From Seriola aureovittata (taxonomy: Eukaryota > Chordata > Actinopteri > Carangiformes > Carangidae), in assembly GCF_021018895.1 (NCBI RefSeq), contig NC_079366.1:26630770-26694769 (forward strand): DNA of 64,000 bases, written 5' to 3'. The first letter of the stretch is position 1, and every line of letters starts with the position of its first letter. Positions 24,700 to 37,900 of the stretch are shown piece after piece. A program made the position numbers and the translations under genes. A model generated the notes under the pieces. The model searched no databases and was not told where the DNA came from. It worked only from the letters and a program-made list of their open reading frames with translations.

Positions 24700-25130
24700 G
24701 ACTAAGGTTAATTGAATAGTTTCACATTTTGGGAATTTGAAAAATATGTTGATTTGCTTTCTTGCTGAGACTTAGGTGAGAAAGTCGATGCCACTCTGTT
24801 TAGTTTAGTAGCTGGTCTAGTTTGTAGCTGGCCCCAGGAGACGATTATCTTAAATAGCTAGTCCAAAGTTTTAAATTACAGCTACTAGCACCTCGAAAAC
24901 TCACAAATTAGTGTCTTGTTAGTTTAATGTTGTACACAAACAGATGTAAAAATGATAAGTTGTGATTTCCTAGCAACCTCACATTATCGCTCTTTTCATT
25001 TAACTCTCTTCACGAGAGCGATTAAGCGCATTTCCCAGACTGTCAAACCATGTCTTTAACGGTTGTGTTAGCCTTACAGCTTCTCCATCCAAGTGTAAAG
25101 TACAGTATGAGCTTTAGAACAAGTTCTCAA
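24700..25130 (+). repeat. Dispersed fish repeat (CACATTTTGGGAA type)
   Basis: AATAGTTTCACATTTTGGGA followed by GCTTTCTTGCTGAGACTTAG and then GTAGCTGGCCCCAGGAG matches a very common percomorph element. A truncated copy is at 45960-46080 (AACAATTCAACATTTTGG, TTTCTTGTCAAGAGGGAAC). Confidence 0.55.
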
Positions 25131-26694
25131 GGTTGGCCTAAAGGATATTTTTAATTGGGTTATTAAAGAATAATGACCAAGATATCCACAAATCAAAACA
25201 TTTTATAGCTGAAAAATGCTTTCTGGCAGATAAGCTATTTAATGACAACCCCATTTCTAAAATTACCTGACATTATATTTGACATTTCTGTTCTATAATT
25301 TCTTGTTACTTATTGGCCTCCTTTCTTCCTTTCTTTTGAAGTCATATGATGATGTAACGTTGGCAGATTGGACAAATTGGTGGAAAATATGAGCTGTGTC
25401 AGTGTATCAGTCGAGGCTCTCGTCTTCAGCGGTGGTGTTCTGCAATTTTAAGAAGTCTAGATTTACAAAAAGTCAGTGAGTGATGGTAAACTGGATAGAT
25501 ATTGGACTAACAGATGACTGAGGAAGTTCTGGGCAGCTCTCAGGTGTAAAAATTTTGTAACAGTGTGAATGAGACGCAGGGTGTTACTGAAAAACACGTG
25601 CGTGTGCTGTGTCAACTTTCCCAGCAGCTGTCAAGCATTTCCCTGCAGGTTTGGTCCATTTTACTGCAGAGTTTTCCGCCTTTGGTTTCCTCCTGTGAGA
25701 TTTTTTTTTTTCCTTTGAAGCAGATATCTGGATCTTGAGTCATTCGGTCTAACAGGACCTTACGAGTTGAGTCATGGACCAGAGTAGCTTTTTGTCTCAT
25801 GCTTCATCCAGAGTATCATACCGCGATGGGTGGAAAACTACTGCAAAATCTCCTTCGGCCCGTCAGTGAAGGCGGACCGCAGAAATGTAGAGGATCACAA
25901 TAACAAACCCACATCATAATGCTTCTCAGAGGTTTCTCCCTCACGAACACAGCAACAACTGAAATTCCCGACACAGCATTTGACCCTCGTGGACTAACGC
26001 TGGTCTACAGCTAAATCTAAAAGGAGTAAACCTGGTCTATATTTTCAACAGAATGTTTTACAAGGAAACTCCACAGATTTTAATCTTTATATTTTAAGAA
26101 AGTAAACACACTCTTAAAACTTTGTGCATAGCTGTGAAAGTAAAATGTACAGACCGAGGAGAGTTCATTGGCGTTATGGGTCACATGCAAAGCAGATCAT
26201 TGGTTATATCTCTCGCTTTCATCTATTCGTTCCCAGCTCACTCAGCTACTGACTGATCATTTGATACATCATGATAGGCCTTTGTCACAGCAGACATTTT
26301 GACTCTTCATAGAGGGAAAAGCACATGTGTTACTAATAATATTAAGGATCGCTCTGCTGCATTCAAGGTCCCAGTAAGACGTGACGGTGCCAGGACCCTG
26401 AAACTGAAGCGACTAAAAGAAATTCAGCCGTCATGGATTCCTACTGCGACATACATTCTTTATATTTAAGTGTATCATATAATATTTTGGTTTACTTTGG
26501 TTACTTAAACACCAATACCATAATTCATTTATGTTTGATATATTGAATAATATATATATATACTGTATTAGATTACATCAGATAAAACAAAATACAGTTT
26601 GGCATCTAATCCGATATTGCAGTAGCAAAAGTGTATATAGAGATGTTTAAGATAAAGTACTGTATAGGAATAATTAATTAACTGGTTGGGATAT

Positions 26695-26695
<1 letters not shown>

Positions 26696-26726
<31 letters not shown>
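26696..26726. repeat. (AT)n microsatellite
   Basis: Around 14 TA units, with further short AT runs near 26550. Confidence 0.9.
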
Positions 26727-26731
<5 letters not shown>

Positions 26732-28730
26732 GTCTGTGATGACCACATGATGTCAGTGTTTGTCATGTACAGTATGAACAGAGCTAATAGACAGTATGTA
26801 CAGTATAAGGGTTTTGTTGTATAAATTATAAACACCAAGCACTTTTATATTATGTCCAGTGTAAAGAGACAATGTGTGAAGTTTAATGTGGTCAGAGTTA
26901 GATAAAATCAGAGAAATATTGATAACGCAGCAGCAGTAGTGCAGTAACCGCAGTGCAATTTCTTTGTTTATTTGACTGTTGAACTGCTGACTTAAGTTTT
27001 AATGTTATTATTACTCCAATAGTTAGTTTTTCATTATCAGTATTTTTGGTTGTGAGTAACATTGGTTTATCTATGTGCCCCTGCCTCAGGGTGGTTTAGG
27101 TTCCTGCCTTCCTGTTTTATGGGGGTACAGGTGTGTGTGAGGGTTAAAGGTGTGACAAGTACGTGTAAGTAAGTAAGTGGAATGTGCTAAGAAATCGGGT
27201 TTATAAAAACTAAAATCTATACGGATACAACAATATTTCAATCTAAACTCTAGTGAGCTGTATCAATCAAAATGTGTTGGTTCAAGGAAGTCAGAGTCTG
27301 TCTACTTTGAACTGATGTTAAGCAGCCACTCCACACTAATTGATTTATTTTTTGTTTACTGCCAAAAATACACTGGCTGTTTCCCTCCTTAATACGCTTC
27401 ACTCACTGGGAGCCACAGTACAGTATTTAACCGCTTTAGTAGTGTGTCAAAAGATCTGACTGTAGCTGTGACTAATGTTGCTGGAACGATTTCACAATAA
27501 TTCAAAACTTATTTTTAGAAAAGCAGACAACTGAAATTATAGTTGAGCTGTCTATTAAAGTGTAAAGCAGACATTTTTATGGAGAACATTTTAATGTGGT
27601 GTTTCTTACACAGTCACACTGATTTGCCATCACCTCAGATATTCCCCTGCTTTTCACTGATGTCAGTAGCAGATTGATGCAAAACCATTTTATTTACCCG
27701 ACTGGTCAATGTCCCGCTGTGAGAGACAGTCCGTGCGGTTGTTTTGGTTCCCGGGTAGCAGACGTGTGTCTTATCCAACGGGTCAGACTTGTCTCGGTCC
27801 ACTGTGAGTGCAGGACTTCCTGCAGCGGTTAACACCCACAAGACACCTGTGGATCTCTGTCAGGGAGAGAGAGAGAGAGGGAGAGAGAGCATGTGAGGAT
27901 TATGGGAGGCATAGAGCAAAAAGAAAAGGGTTCGCAAATTCCTAAAAGCTTCCAGTCCTCTGCGTCAGAGCCCTTCGAAAAGGTTCAGTGAGATGAATTG
28001 AGTCACTGAATGATTAACTATCCTGTTTGTGAATGTTTGAGATTTTTGACAAACAGAGAGCTGTCCCCCTAAGTGAAAAAGATATTTTCAATTTTTATTG
28101 TACTCCACTGTAGAAAAATGTAATAAACAGCCAGCAGAAGCTTTACAGAAGCAGAAGTGTTGATCTTATGAGCAGTACAGAAGCCTGCAAAGGCCATGCT
28201 CGCAAATATTTTTTATATTTCATTATCTCGATGTGATAACAGAGCTTTATTATCTCGAGATAAAGGAGGCAAAGTTAGTGACTAACAGCCAATGAGCCGG
28301 ATCGTAACCTTATTAGTTGGACGACTGGCAGAGTGAAAGAGAGTGAATAATGATTATAAAATTAATTATTAATGTTGCTCTGTATCTGGTAGATGTGTGA
28401 ATGAGCAGTGTTTGCTAACAACCCCTATAAACTTTATGAGGTGAAGATATATCTCTGCTGTGTTCATAACTTGTTGCAGTGCTGCCAAGTGGCCAAAAAG
28501 ATAAATGAATGCCGGTTTTAAGCATCAATCCAACAACAAACAAAAATTAAAAGTCAAAAACACACTGAAAGCTACATTGTCATATCTTGAGGAGAAGAAG
28601 TTAAAGATCCAATGATCACATAAGAGCTCGTAACATTTTGGGAACTGTGTTATTTGTGATACTCGGCACATGGAGTCAGAGAAGGATCCTGAAAGCCACT
28701 TCGTTTGTGAACCTGGTCGTCTCTCCGCAG

Positions 28731-28919
28731 GTGGGCAGCAGTAACCAGCAGCCATGCTGTCGTTGGACGAGCCGCTGGACTTGAAGCTTCCCTCCGGACG
28801 GACAGACGGTCCAGTGAGATTAGGAAAGAGGGCTTGTCCTTCCTCTATCTGTGCCCCTCTTAGCACCACGCGACCACGCCTGCTATGTACGACCTTTCCT
28901 TCACCACCCTCCTCCCCAG
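28731..28919 (+). CDS. glis2: glis2 coding exon 1 with start codon
   Basis: Acceptor CTCTCCGCAG at 28730, 23 bases of 5' UTR, ATG at 28754, donor CCCAG|GTAAGG. Residues 1-55 and one base of codon 56. The ATG is chosen because it opens the conserved GLIS2 N-terminal motif ([10 protein letters not shown]). Confidence 0.92.
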
Positions 28920-31900
28920 GTAAGGTTGTTCAAGAACATATTTTTGGCAAACTCTCCGTCTCCCCACCTTCTGATCTACAAGCACATGCCTTTGCTAACG
29001 TCATGTTGCAGTGCAGACTGTCACTGTGATAATCCGTTTATTATACTATTGCATTATCTGTTCTCACTTTCCCACTAACTTAATATTGTAAATCCAATGA
29101 ATGGTAGATCTCTCTCCTCAAACAGACATACATTGTCCCCAGATTTTAGAGTGTGGCTCTTAACAAGAGGAGCGTGACACTGACATGAAGCGACCTCAAA
29201 GAAAAACCACAACATGGCTTCTGTAACAGTCTGAATGTTCTGTTGAACTAACATCATACTTGAAATTTCTGATAGTGTGCAGGCTTTGCAGTCGATGTGT
29301 TTTCTCTGGTTCTGTGTACCCACATGTGACTCTGCTGATGTTCCCAAATAGAGGCTCAGGGACACCAACATGCCCAACAGACTGTGCACGTGAAGCCATA
29401 TTAATCACTATTCTTTATTTTAGCACCCAATCAATTGACTATGTTGAATTTTGAAGGGGTTGTCATCATCCATCCATGTTATTTTAATGTAAAGCGTAGC
29501 TGCACAGTGTTGGGTTAGGGTTAGGATGTTGATCCAGGTATTCTTGTGGAGCCAAAAACCATCTCAGTGTAGTTTTACATCTCCTCTCTGAGGCAAACAC
29601 TCAGAGAAACCAAATCCTACAAGGTTGGATGGTGGGGTCAGGTGGGCGGGGCTTGAGGCATGGCTGAGGGCGGTGACTGCTTTGTTGTGACATCACAAAG
29701 ATACAGAAGTGCTGACAGCTCATTTTTAGACTCAGTGTCTGAATACAGGCTGTGTGTATTTCTCTGTGGACTGAGCGCTTTGATACTTTCACAGTATTAA
29801 TATTGAACCTAGAGCTGCTTTATAATCAAAGAAGACATGGAAATCTCACTTTATACAATATGGGACACATAAAGAAATCCCATTATAACTCTGTTTTAAC
29901 CTCCAGATTCCCAGTCTTCCCCTCATGAACGACCCGGGTCCTGCTTCACTCCTCCGGCTATGGACCTCAGCCTGTCCCCGTCCTCCCGCCACGCCTCGTC
30001 CCTCTCCCCGTCGCCTTCCTCCCCTTCCTCCCCCTCCCCTTCTTCACCCCTGGAGTCCCCTCACAGCAGCAGCAGCCCTCAGCCACATCTATTCTCGCGG
30101 GTGAGTCCGAGTGTTCATGCAATGACACGACTGCTTCAATGTGACATTCATCATCCAATCATAGTTATTTTGTGCAAACTTTGTATTTTGCTCATGTGCG
30201 TCACTATCAGGTTTGATAGTGATCGATACAGTTTGTCATTTGCCGGTTTTAAAGTGGATTTTTAGATTTGATTTTGATTCCCACTCAGCTCAGAGACTAA
30301 CCACCTCTTGGCTTGACGATGTGATAACAAGGAGACCTGTGACGTGTTTCACAAAACCACTAACGAGAACACTAATGTGAGCACACTTGAGGGAAAACTG
30401 TTCTGTGCAGGTGTGCATCTTCATGTAATCAGTTAATCTTGTGTTCAGGCATGACCGCGATCCTCTCAGAATAATCCAGCCAGGGACTGATTGTGACTGA
30501 ATGTGCTCCACTCTTCTTCCACTGAATTTAATTGAATTGGGATCCTGGGAGTGAATCTAATTTGTTGGTGCAACGTTTGCACACAGCACACAGCCAGTCC
30601 AGTAACTGTCTAAATCAAATTTGAGCCTTAATTGAATGTTAAAACATCAAACACACAAGCCTCTTTGTCACGAGCATCAAAATCTTTCCTCTTGGCCCAG
30701 ACTCATCTTTTAACCCGGAGAGTTAAAATTGTCTTATACATTAAAGGTGGACTGTGAGAAGCATTCATTACGCCCTTTAGATGTACTCAGTGGGTTCCTC
30801 AAAGATGTCTTTGATACTGTAGCAGCAGCTGTTTGTCCATAATAACTCACTTAGCCGACCAGTGTGAATTTCCCTTCTAATTTTAAACACAGAACCTCCT
30901 CCCTTCTTTAAAACACCTTGATTTCATCACTTTATCAGTAAATACAGAACAACTTGGGGTTTTTTTTAACCACAGACAGCAGCATTTAGCCCAGCTGTAC
31001 AGAATTTAAACAATTTTAACAATATTAATCAGATCCTACAACTCTAGCAACAGTGATAGTCCTCCAACTAAACAAGATAAACAATATTTCAAGAGCAGAG
31101 ACAGTAGATTTAACAGCAGCAGGGTTCAATACAAGCGCCACTTCTTTTCTCCCTGGTCAGGGTGGAGCCTCTGACTTTTATGTTAGTCTATTTTTACTTC
31201 TTCGCCAGTGTTATCCTGACATTTTTCTGCTAAGAGCTAATGAACTAAAAAGTCTTGTCACTTTAAAAGTTGGAATGTTTTTTTTACTGTATGTCTCAAA
31301 AATCAAGTCGAGCAAGTTGCTTAAAAAGGTATAACCCACGACACATCGTGCCCGTGTGTCTTTCTATGAACAAACTAGGGCAAAGTACGGCAGTGCTACT
31401 AAATGTGTTTCAAGGTGCAGTAGGGTGCTCCGGGCAAATGTGTCCCCCAAATATTTCAGTAATCCAACACATTTTCATCAGCTTAATCCAGATGTATCTC
31501 TCCTTCCATGTGTTTGTACTTATGCTACATTCGTGCAAAACTGGAGGAATGGGAAGAAAGGGAAAACTCCCTTGTTACTATTCATGCCTTATTCCAAGAA
31601 TGTTACCCCAACAATTATCCTTGTAGTGATGCATATCCTGTCCCAAATATCCTGTTGTTGTTGATATTTGCAGCAGGTAATTTACAAGTAAAATCAGGTA
31701 CAAGGAAACATTACGTAGCTTCTTTTAAATTAGCTGCATTGGTTGTATTGGTGTTAAAATTGGACTTAATGTAGATGCTAAGGGTGGTGGCTTTGCAGCC
31801 ATGTTGCCATGTTGTCAGAAATCCCAAATATCTTCAACTTGGCATTACAAGCCGGGGGTCGGTATGAACGGTTTCCCCACTTGGCGTCTGGTGCAGTCTG

Positions 31901-34900
31901 AATCATATGATGTGATGTGATTTCTTGGCTGCTGTGTGACATTTTTCCTCCTCCTCTCTTTCAGGAAGCAGCTCGTCATTCAGGTTTGGAGGGCGGAGCT
32001 TCACCGCACGGTTATCCGTTTTACCTGCCGATTGGAAGCCCACCGAGGGGCTACAGCTTTCCCTCCATGTTCATCGGTCAGAACAGAGAGAAGCAAGTTT
32101 CACCAGAGCCCTCGCTGGACGGTCAGCTGGCCTGCCGCTGGATGAAGGTAAATGTGATTATTAAGACAAAAACAAAAATAAATAAATGCACAGTGATGAG
32201 TTTGTATCAGTATTAAGATTATATTTATTACATCACAAAATTGAACTGTGCGAACAGTGTGTTTGACCACATGAGGGTGGTAGAAATGAATACTACTCTG
32301 ACTACCATGTGGTGGCTGAACTCAGTGTAATGATCGGTCGACAGAAAACAACAGCGATAGTAAAGGATGAACATGACCAAAGGTTATAATATTAAAGGTT
32401 GCTGAAAGGATTATTTGAAAACAATTATTTCACTATATTAATCATACTAGTCATTTATCAAGCAACAAAAAGCCAAACAGTCACGTGTTCATTCATATGA
32501 AGTGTGAGGATTTTCCACTTCTCTCAAACAAACACCCCCAAATAAATATTAAATAAAAAAAGTAAAATATAAAAGAACCATGGTATAAGGAAACAAGAGG
32601 GTCTGGATTTACAGTTCAGTAAGATATCAAATGGTTTTGTATATGTTGGGTAATCTCTCCCCCCTTCACTATCCTGCAGTGCCACCTGCTGTTCGACTCG
32701 CTGCAGGACTTAGTGGATCACATCAACGACTTCCACGTCAAACCTGAAAAGGATTCTGGGTATTGCTGCCATTGGGAGGGTTGTGCTCGAAACGGAAGGG
32801 GCTTCAATGCCAGGTGTGTTGTCACTCATAACTGAAATGTCACACATGTTACAAAAGCAGGTAAACTAATGTAAAACAAATATCCTGCTTGGAATGGGCG
32901 TGGAGGCCCTTTCACCTCCTGTGTACACACATTGTAAACACACAGGCTGTCCTGTGCTGCCTTTGAATCAAATATTAAACATTTCAATAGAAGAGGGTTG
33001 TGTGAAAATTGGTCAATAATAATAATAGTAATAATAATAGTTTAATTTAATAATGTATATTAAAAAAAAGTGATTATATCACATTTTCTGAAGGATACTG
33101 ATTTTGTAAATCTGAGGGGCCACAGTAATATAAAGATACAGTCTGGGGCCAGGTCATGAAGTACGAGCGTCGGACAAACACTCATTTGATTCAATTTACA
33201 TTCATATAAAATATAGAACAGCAGACACATCCTCACATTTCTGAAGCTGTAACCAGGCTTCTTCTTACGTGGTACATGATTCAAAATTTGTTGAATTCCA
33301 AAATGGTCATTCATTTACGTTTTGTCAGTTAACTTATGAATTAATCGACTAATTTCAGCACTGTAGGTGAGTCAAACATAACCCCTTAACCTCTTATATT
33401 TCTGCTTAAGTAGCTCTAAGCTCCTATTTCTTATCTCACGCTGTCTTGACAGTGTCGTATACTGTATATTATATATCTAATTTTTTCCTGATGTTTACAT
33501 TGAGATAAATATATTTTAACAACTGCTTCATTATATAAAAATGGAAATAAATATCATTTTAAACACTTTCGTCCCAGATGTAGCCTGAAATATTTAGTTT
33601 CCTTGGAAACTTTGGTATCGTCACTGACATTTAAAGGGCCGCTGTGTTAGGATTAGTGACATCTAGTGAGGCTGTAGATTGCAAACAAATGAACACCTGT
33701 GTCCTCACCCAAGTGTCAGAGAACAAACAGTGGCCTTCCGGTAAAGTAAAAAGGCATCATAAGGATGTTTGCTGCAGACAGAGCGGTGATTGAGGACATG
33801 ATGTTTGCTGATATATTATGTTGCAGTTCTGGCAGCTTGTATTATGTAACTAGTAATTCAGGTATCAGCAGCCACATCCTCAGAAAACATTTCTACATGT
33901 TGTGCGTGCGTGTGTGCGTGCGTGTGTGTGCATTTTGTAAACCAAATTCCCTTCATTGTGTGTTTGTTTTTGTTATTTTTTCTAGATATAAAATGCTGAT
34001 TCACATCCGCACACACACCAATGAGAAGCCGCACCACTGTCCCACCTGTAACAAGAGCTTCTCTCGTCTGGAGAACCTGAAGATACACACTCGCTCACAC
34101 ACAGGTGAGTTCACAGTGAAACGATCCAAGCAGGCGACTTTAAAGTATAACTGAGGTGATATTCTATATTTATGCTATTACCAACAAATCTGAACAAAAA
34201 CCAAACCTGAATTGATCTGCTTAACAAGTATTGTACCATAGAGCTCAGTTCATAAACTATTAGGACACATCAGTGAGCCACGCAATTAAACTAGGTGACA
34301 TGTACACATACACCGTCCTGCTGCTGTAGATATTCACTAGACTACAACATCGAACCTGTGGCTGAAAATCATCCTCAACAAATGCGTGTAGACGTGACTG
34401 GCTCAATGGTTGAACAAAAACCTACGTCTGTAGCTCCCTGTGACCAAAGTGATGCTGGTAATTGAGAGAGCATAGCCTCCGCCTGCTCGTGATCGGTTTT
34501 CTCTCTACCATGGAAATGTTCAAACTGGTGGCGTGCATTATTTTGTATGATTTTTCACTACAAGAATAAAACAGACTAGGAATCTGGGTGGGCACCCAGT
34601 CCGTGACTGTTAACAGTCTCTTGCACATTGGACCTTAATCTTTAGCCTGATGCTTAGTGTGGACCATGAGAGTGATATGTGGTATGGTAATCTGCCAACT
34701 TTTGCCTTCAAGTTCAGCACAAAAAGCCTGCGGGTAAACTTCTGTGTTGTCCCTGTCATAAAACAATGTAACATGATAGGGGTCGCAGTGTTATGCTGTT
34801 TACGTGCAGAATGTAGTTGTAGTTTCAACAACTGAGACTGAGAAGTTTGAGTTTCAATATTTTCAGCATCAGCCTTAAGCCTAAAATTTTTAAAGTGGTG

Positions 34901-37900
34901 AGCAAGGTGCTTCTCCCACTTTGTACAATCACATCCTGGGATGTCAGGGTTATTTCCCATTGCTGTTTTGACTGACTTTGGCATTCCCTCCATAACGGCC
35001 TTCCTAAACACAGACTGCTGCAAAGGATCAGATCCTGGGTGTGTGCCCGTAGTGTCAGACCACTGAGACTTGCTTCTAATCAGGAAAGAGGGAACATCTT
35101 CGTCCTCTTTAAGTTTTAACACTGGGGAGTGTACTGCCCCCTGTGGAACAGGATATTTTGCCCTCATGGCATCTCCTACCTCTGTGGCATGTCTAAGGAA
35201 AGGTTCTTCCTGGCCAAGATTGAGTGTTTTACTCATGTTTTCAACTTGTGCAACCTCAAACTCACCAACCTGTCTGCCCAACAGTGCCCTCCAGTCTCCC
35301 ATTGCCAGTGTATGTCCCATGGTTAGTTGGCAAAATTTATTCACCCATGGCCCACCTCCTTCTGTAGGTGGGGGCATTTTATCCAACATACAATTCATGT
35401 CGGTAAAGGAAAAGGGTTGATACACTCTCCTTCCCTGGCCTCCGTCCAATAACGGAGCCTGCATTGCTGGGGATCCTGGCCTGCTATGTGAGGGTCGCCT
35501 TGACCTTAAGTCATAACTACTTGTAGGGTCTGTCTGCGCTCTCCTCCTTCTACCTCTAGTGAACACCCCCTTGGCTTTAAGATAAAATTGTTAACCTTCA
35601 TCATTGGTGCTGCTGTTCACCTGCTCACCCACTTCTCCCCCTGAAATGTCATCTTGCAGCTCTCTATCCTCTACACATGACCTCTGTGCTTGGTTTAGAC
35701 TAAGCTGATCAAGGGACTCATGTATGGCCTGTACCTGTTCCTCTAACGTACATATCTCCTCCTCTGTGTTAGATGAAACCCTGGCTGAGGCCCCTGCTGA
35801 TGTCCCCTCCCTTTGCATCATGGTGCTAAAAGCTGCACTGCCTCCCTTACCTGCTTTAGGTGTGAGTTTAACGCTTTTCCTGGTCATTTATGTCCCTGAC
35901 AAGTGGGGTGTGCTTTCTTTTGGAACACGCTAGGTGCTTTGCTCTCATGCTGTTCAAGGTCTGTACTAGCCTCCTTCTCAAGCTTATCAAACATGCAGAG
36001 CAGGCCGCTCCCAGCGCCTTCTTCTAATCTTTTATCAGCTTGCAACTCTTTCCACAACTCATCACACTTTTGGCCCAATTGCTGTCTTTTATCTCCAACT
36101 TCTCCAAAAAATCACACCAATGGGGACTCTAACCCCATATCTTCAGTCTCTTGGATCACTACCGGATACCTTCAATATGAAATTTCTTACAGTAGCTTAG
36201 GAATAAGAGCTCACCCTCCTCACGTCGCGGGGAGTAATAACAAAAAATACTCTAAACACTTCTGCGATAAACTGTCCTGCATTACCGCTTCACACTCGCT
36301 TCCTTGATCCTTTAAACGACCTACTTACTCCACTACTGTCTCTTAATAGCGAGCTCCGGGGACTTTAGGGCTATTAACCCTGGGACTCCAACCCTTTAAC
36401 AATGGGACTTTAACCCTTTATCTGCCTCACCCTTTAAGTATCTCGGCCCTCTCCTGGTGCCCCCGATACAAACCCTTTAATGCCCCGGACCTTTGTCACA
36501 TACGGTTCTAAGTACACCTGTAGAGTGTCACGTCACATGAGCGTCCTAGCCAGGCATAAGAGTTCCAGACTAACCTCAGGGAAATATAGCTGCAGCCAAC
36601 TTCAATAAAACTATTTTAAATGGCAAATTCGACTCACCTAGGGAGATTCCCTCCTCATCAGACTATTAAGCCCTGGTGGGTTGCTCTATCAATCTCCCAG
36701 GAGGCACCTCAGGCAGTGACCCCCTAACCCTTCCCCCACCGCGGTATCAACGATCTCTTTTCCCTGGCTCACCGCTGTTTTACAGACAATGTAGACACAT
36801 AGCACAGCGTTACATTTTAGAAATGTTCAATGCGCAGCTCTTCGTTCAAACAGGCGTCTGCTTACCCTTTAATGCGAGGCCTCGATCGCTGCTTCTGTGT
36901 CCGGGTTGTCTGTGTCAGAGTAAAACAAACTTAGACTTACAAATTGGTCCCAAAAATGATTAAAATCCTGCCTTCATCACGTCGGGGTCACCAAACTGTT
37001 GAGTTCGTCACCTGAACTCGCGTGTTGGAGGAAACAGGACACTCATTCAAAGTTCAAATCCCAGCATTTATTAAAGCTAACAGCAAAATAGCATTAGAAA
37101 AAAGGAATCGTTACAGAGCTCTGGGCCAAACTATCTCTCCCTGACAACAACATGCAGTTGTGCCAGTTCACGAAGTCTGACACACTTCTTCCTGACCCAG
37201 TCTTTCATATTCTCACATAGAGAAAAAAGTGATACAATGTGGGTTGAGTCTCTTATCGGTCCATGCCGCTGTCTTCTTTGTTTTGCTCCTCCACGTGTTC
37301 TCGGTTTTGTTTCACCTCGTGTTATCTGACTCCCCTACGCGGGACAGCCCTACTGGCGGTGGATCTGTGAGAGATTCACACAAAGAGAGACAATACCCGA
37401 CGCTATTCCTCGTTTTTTGTCTTACTTCTGTTCCGGGATGTCTGCCATATAAGGAGTTGGCCTTCAAACAATATCATAAGTTCAGTCTGTTCTTCTGTAA
37501 CGTTGCACAGCAAGTTTTATAAAAAGTCACTTAGTTATAAGCATATTATGGTTACATCAACAATTCACACATTGTTTTATTAAAAGTAATCAACAGATTA
37601 AGATGAATTCATCTACAATACTGTCTTTGTCATTATGCAGGTAAATGTCTTTCAACATATAAACTCCACACTACAGAACAAGTCTAACCCTGATAACATC
37701 ACTGTGACTATGACACATGTCACTCTGATCTCAGAGAGTTGTTTCTCTTCACGTCACGTAGCTTGACTTTAAGTAAAACCCAGAGGAAGGAAATCTGACA
37801 ATTTCATTGTGTTTGTGGATATTGTGTTTTCTGTTTAATTCCCATGGGTGCTGCCATGGTCAGTTCATCGTTTCCTGTCCTTGATGGCTGCTAATCAGCT

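Larger units (their letters stand above)
11852..28730 (+). other. glis2: Long intron 1 of glis2 (inferred), repeat-rich
   Basis: About 17 kb without any exon I can support. It holds several dinucleotide arrays, a long purine-rich tract, CTCCT repeats, a TATA-like motif and several interspersed repeats, listed separately. The open frames here are products of low-complexity sequence. If the first exon at 11.35-11.85 kb is wrong, this is upstream intergenic DNA instead. Confidence 0.45.
34610..37530 (-). mobile_element. Truncated endogenous retrovirus, antisense in glis2 intron 5
   Basis: On the minus strand, from the high coordinates down: LTR (from about 37530 or beyond to 36997), primer-binding site, leader of about 0.9 kb with a donor-like TAG|GTGAGT at 36638/36637, then gag. 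I find no pol, env or second LTR in the next few hundred bases, so the copy is truncated. Both outer edges are uncertain. It opposes glis2 transcription, the orientation least disruptive to the host gene. Confidence 0.75.

Noticed and set aside
28525..28869. 114-codon minus-strand frame over glis2 exon 1
   Set aside because: Antisense shadow of the conserved N-terminal exon.
31053..31774. Chain of open frames in glis2 intron 2
   Set aside because: Three frames overlap, none with recognisable domains; the glis2 exons splice cleanly without them.
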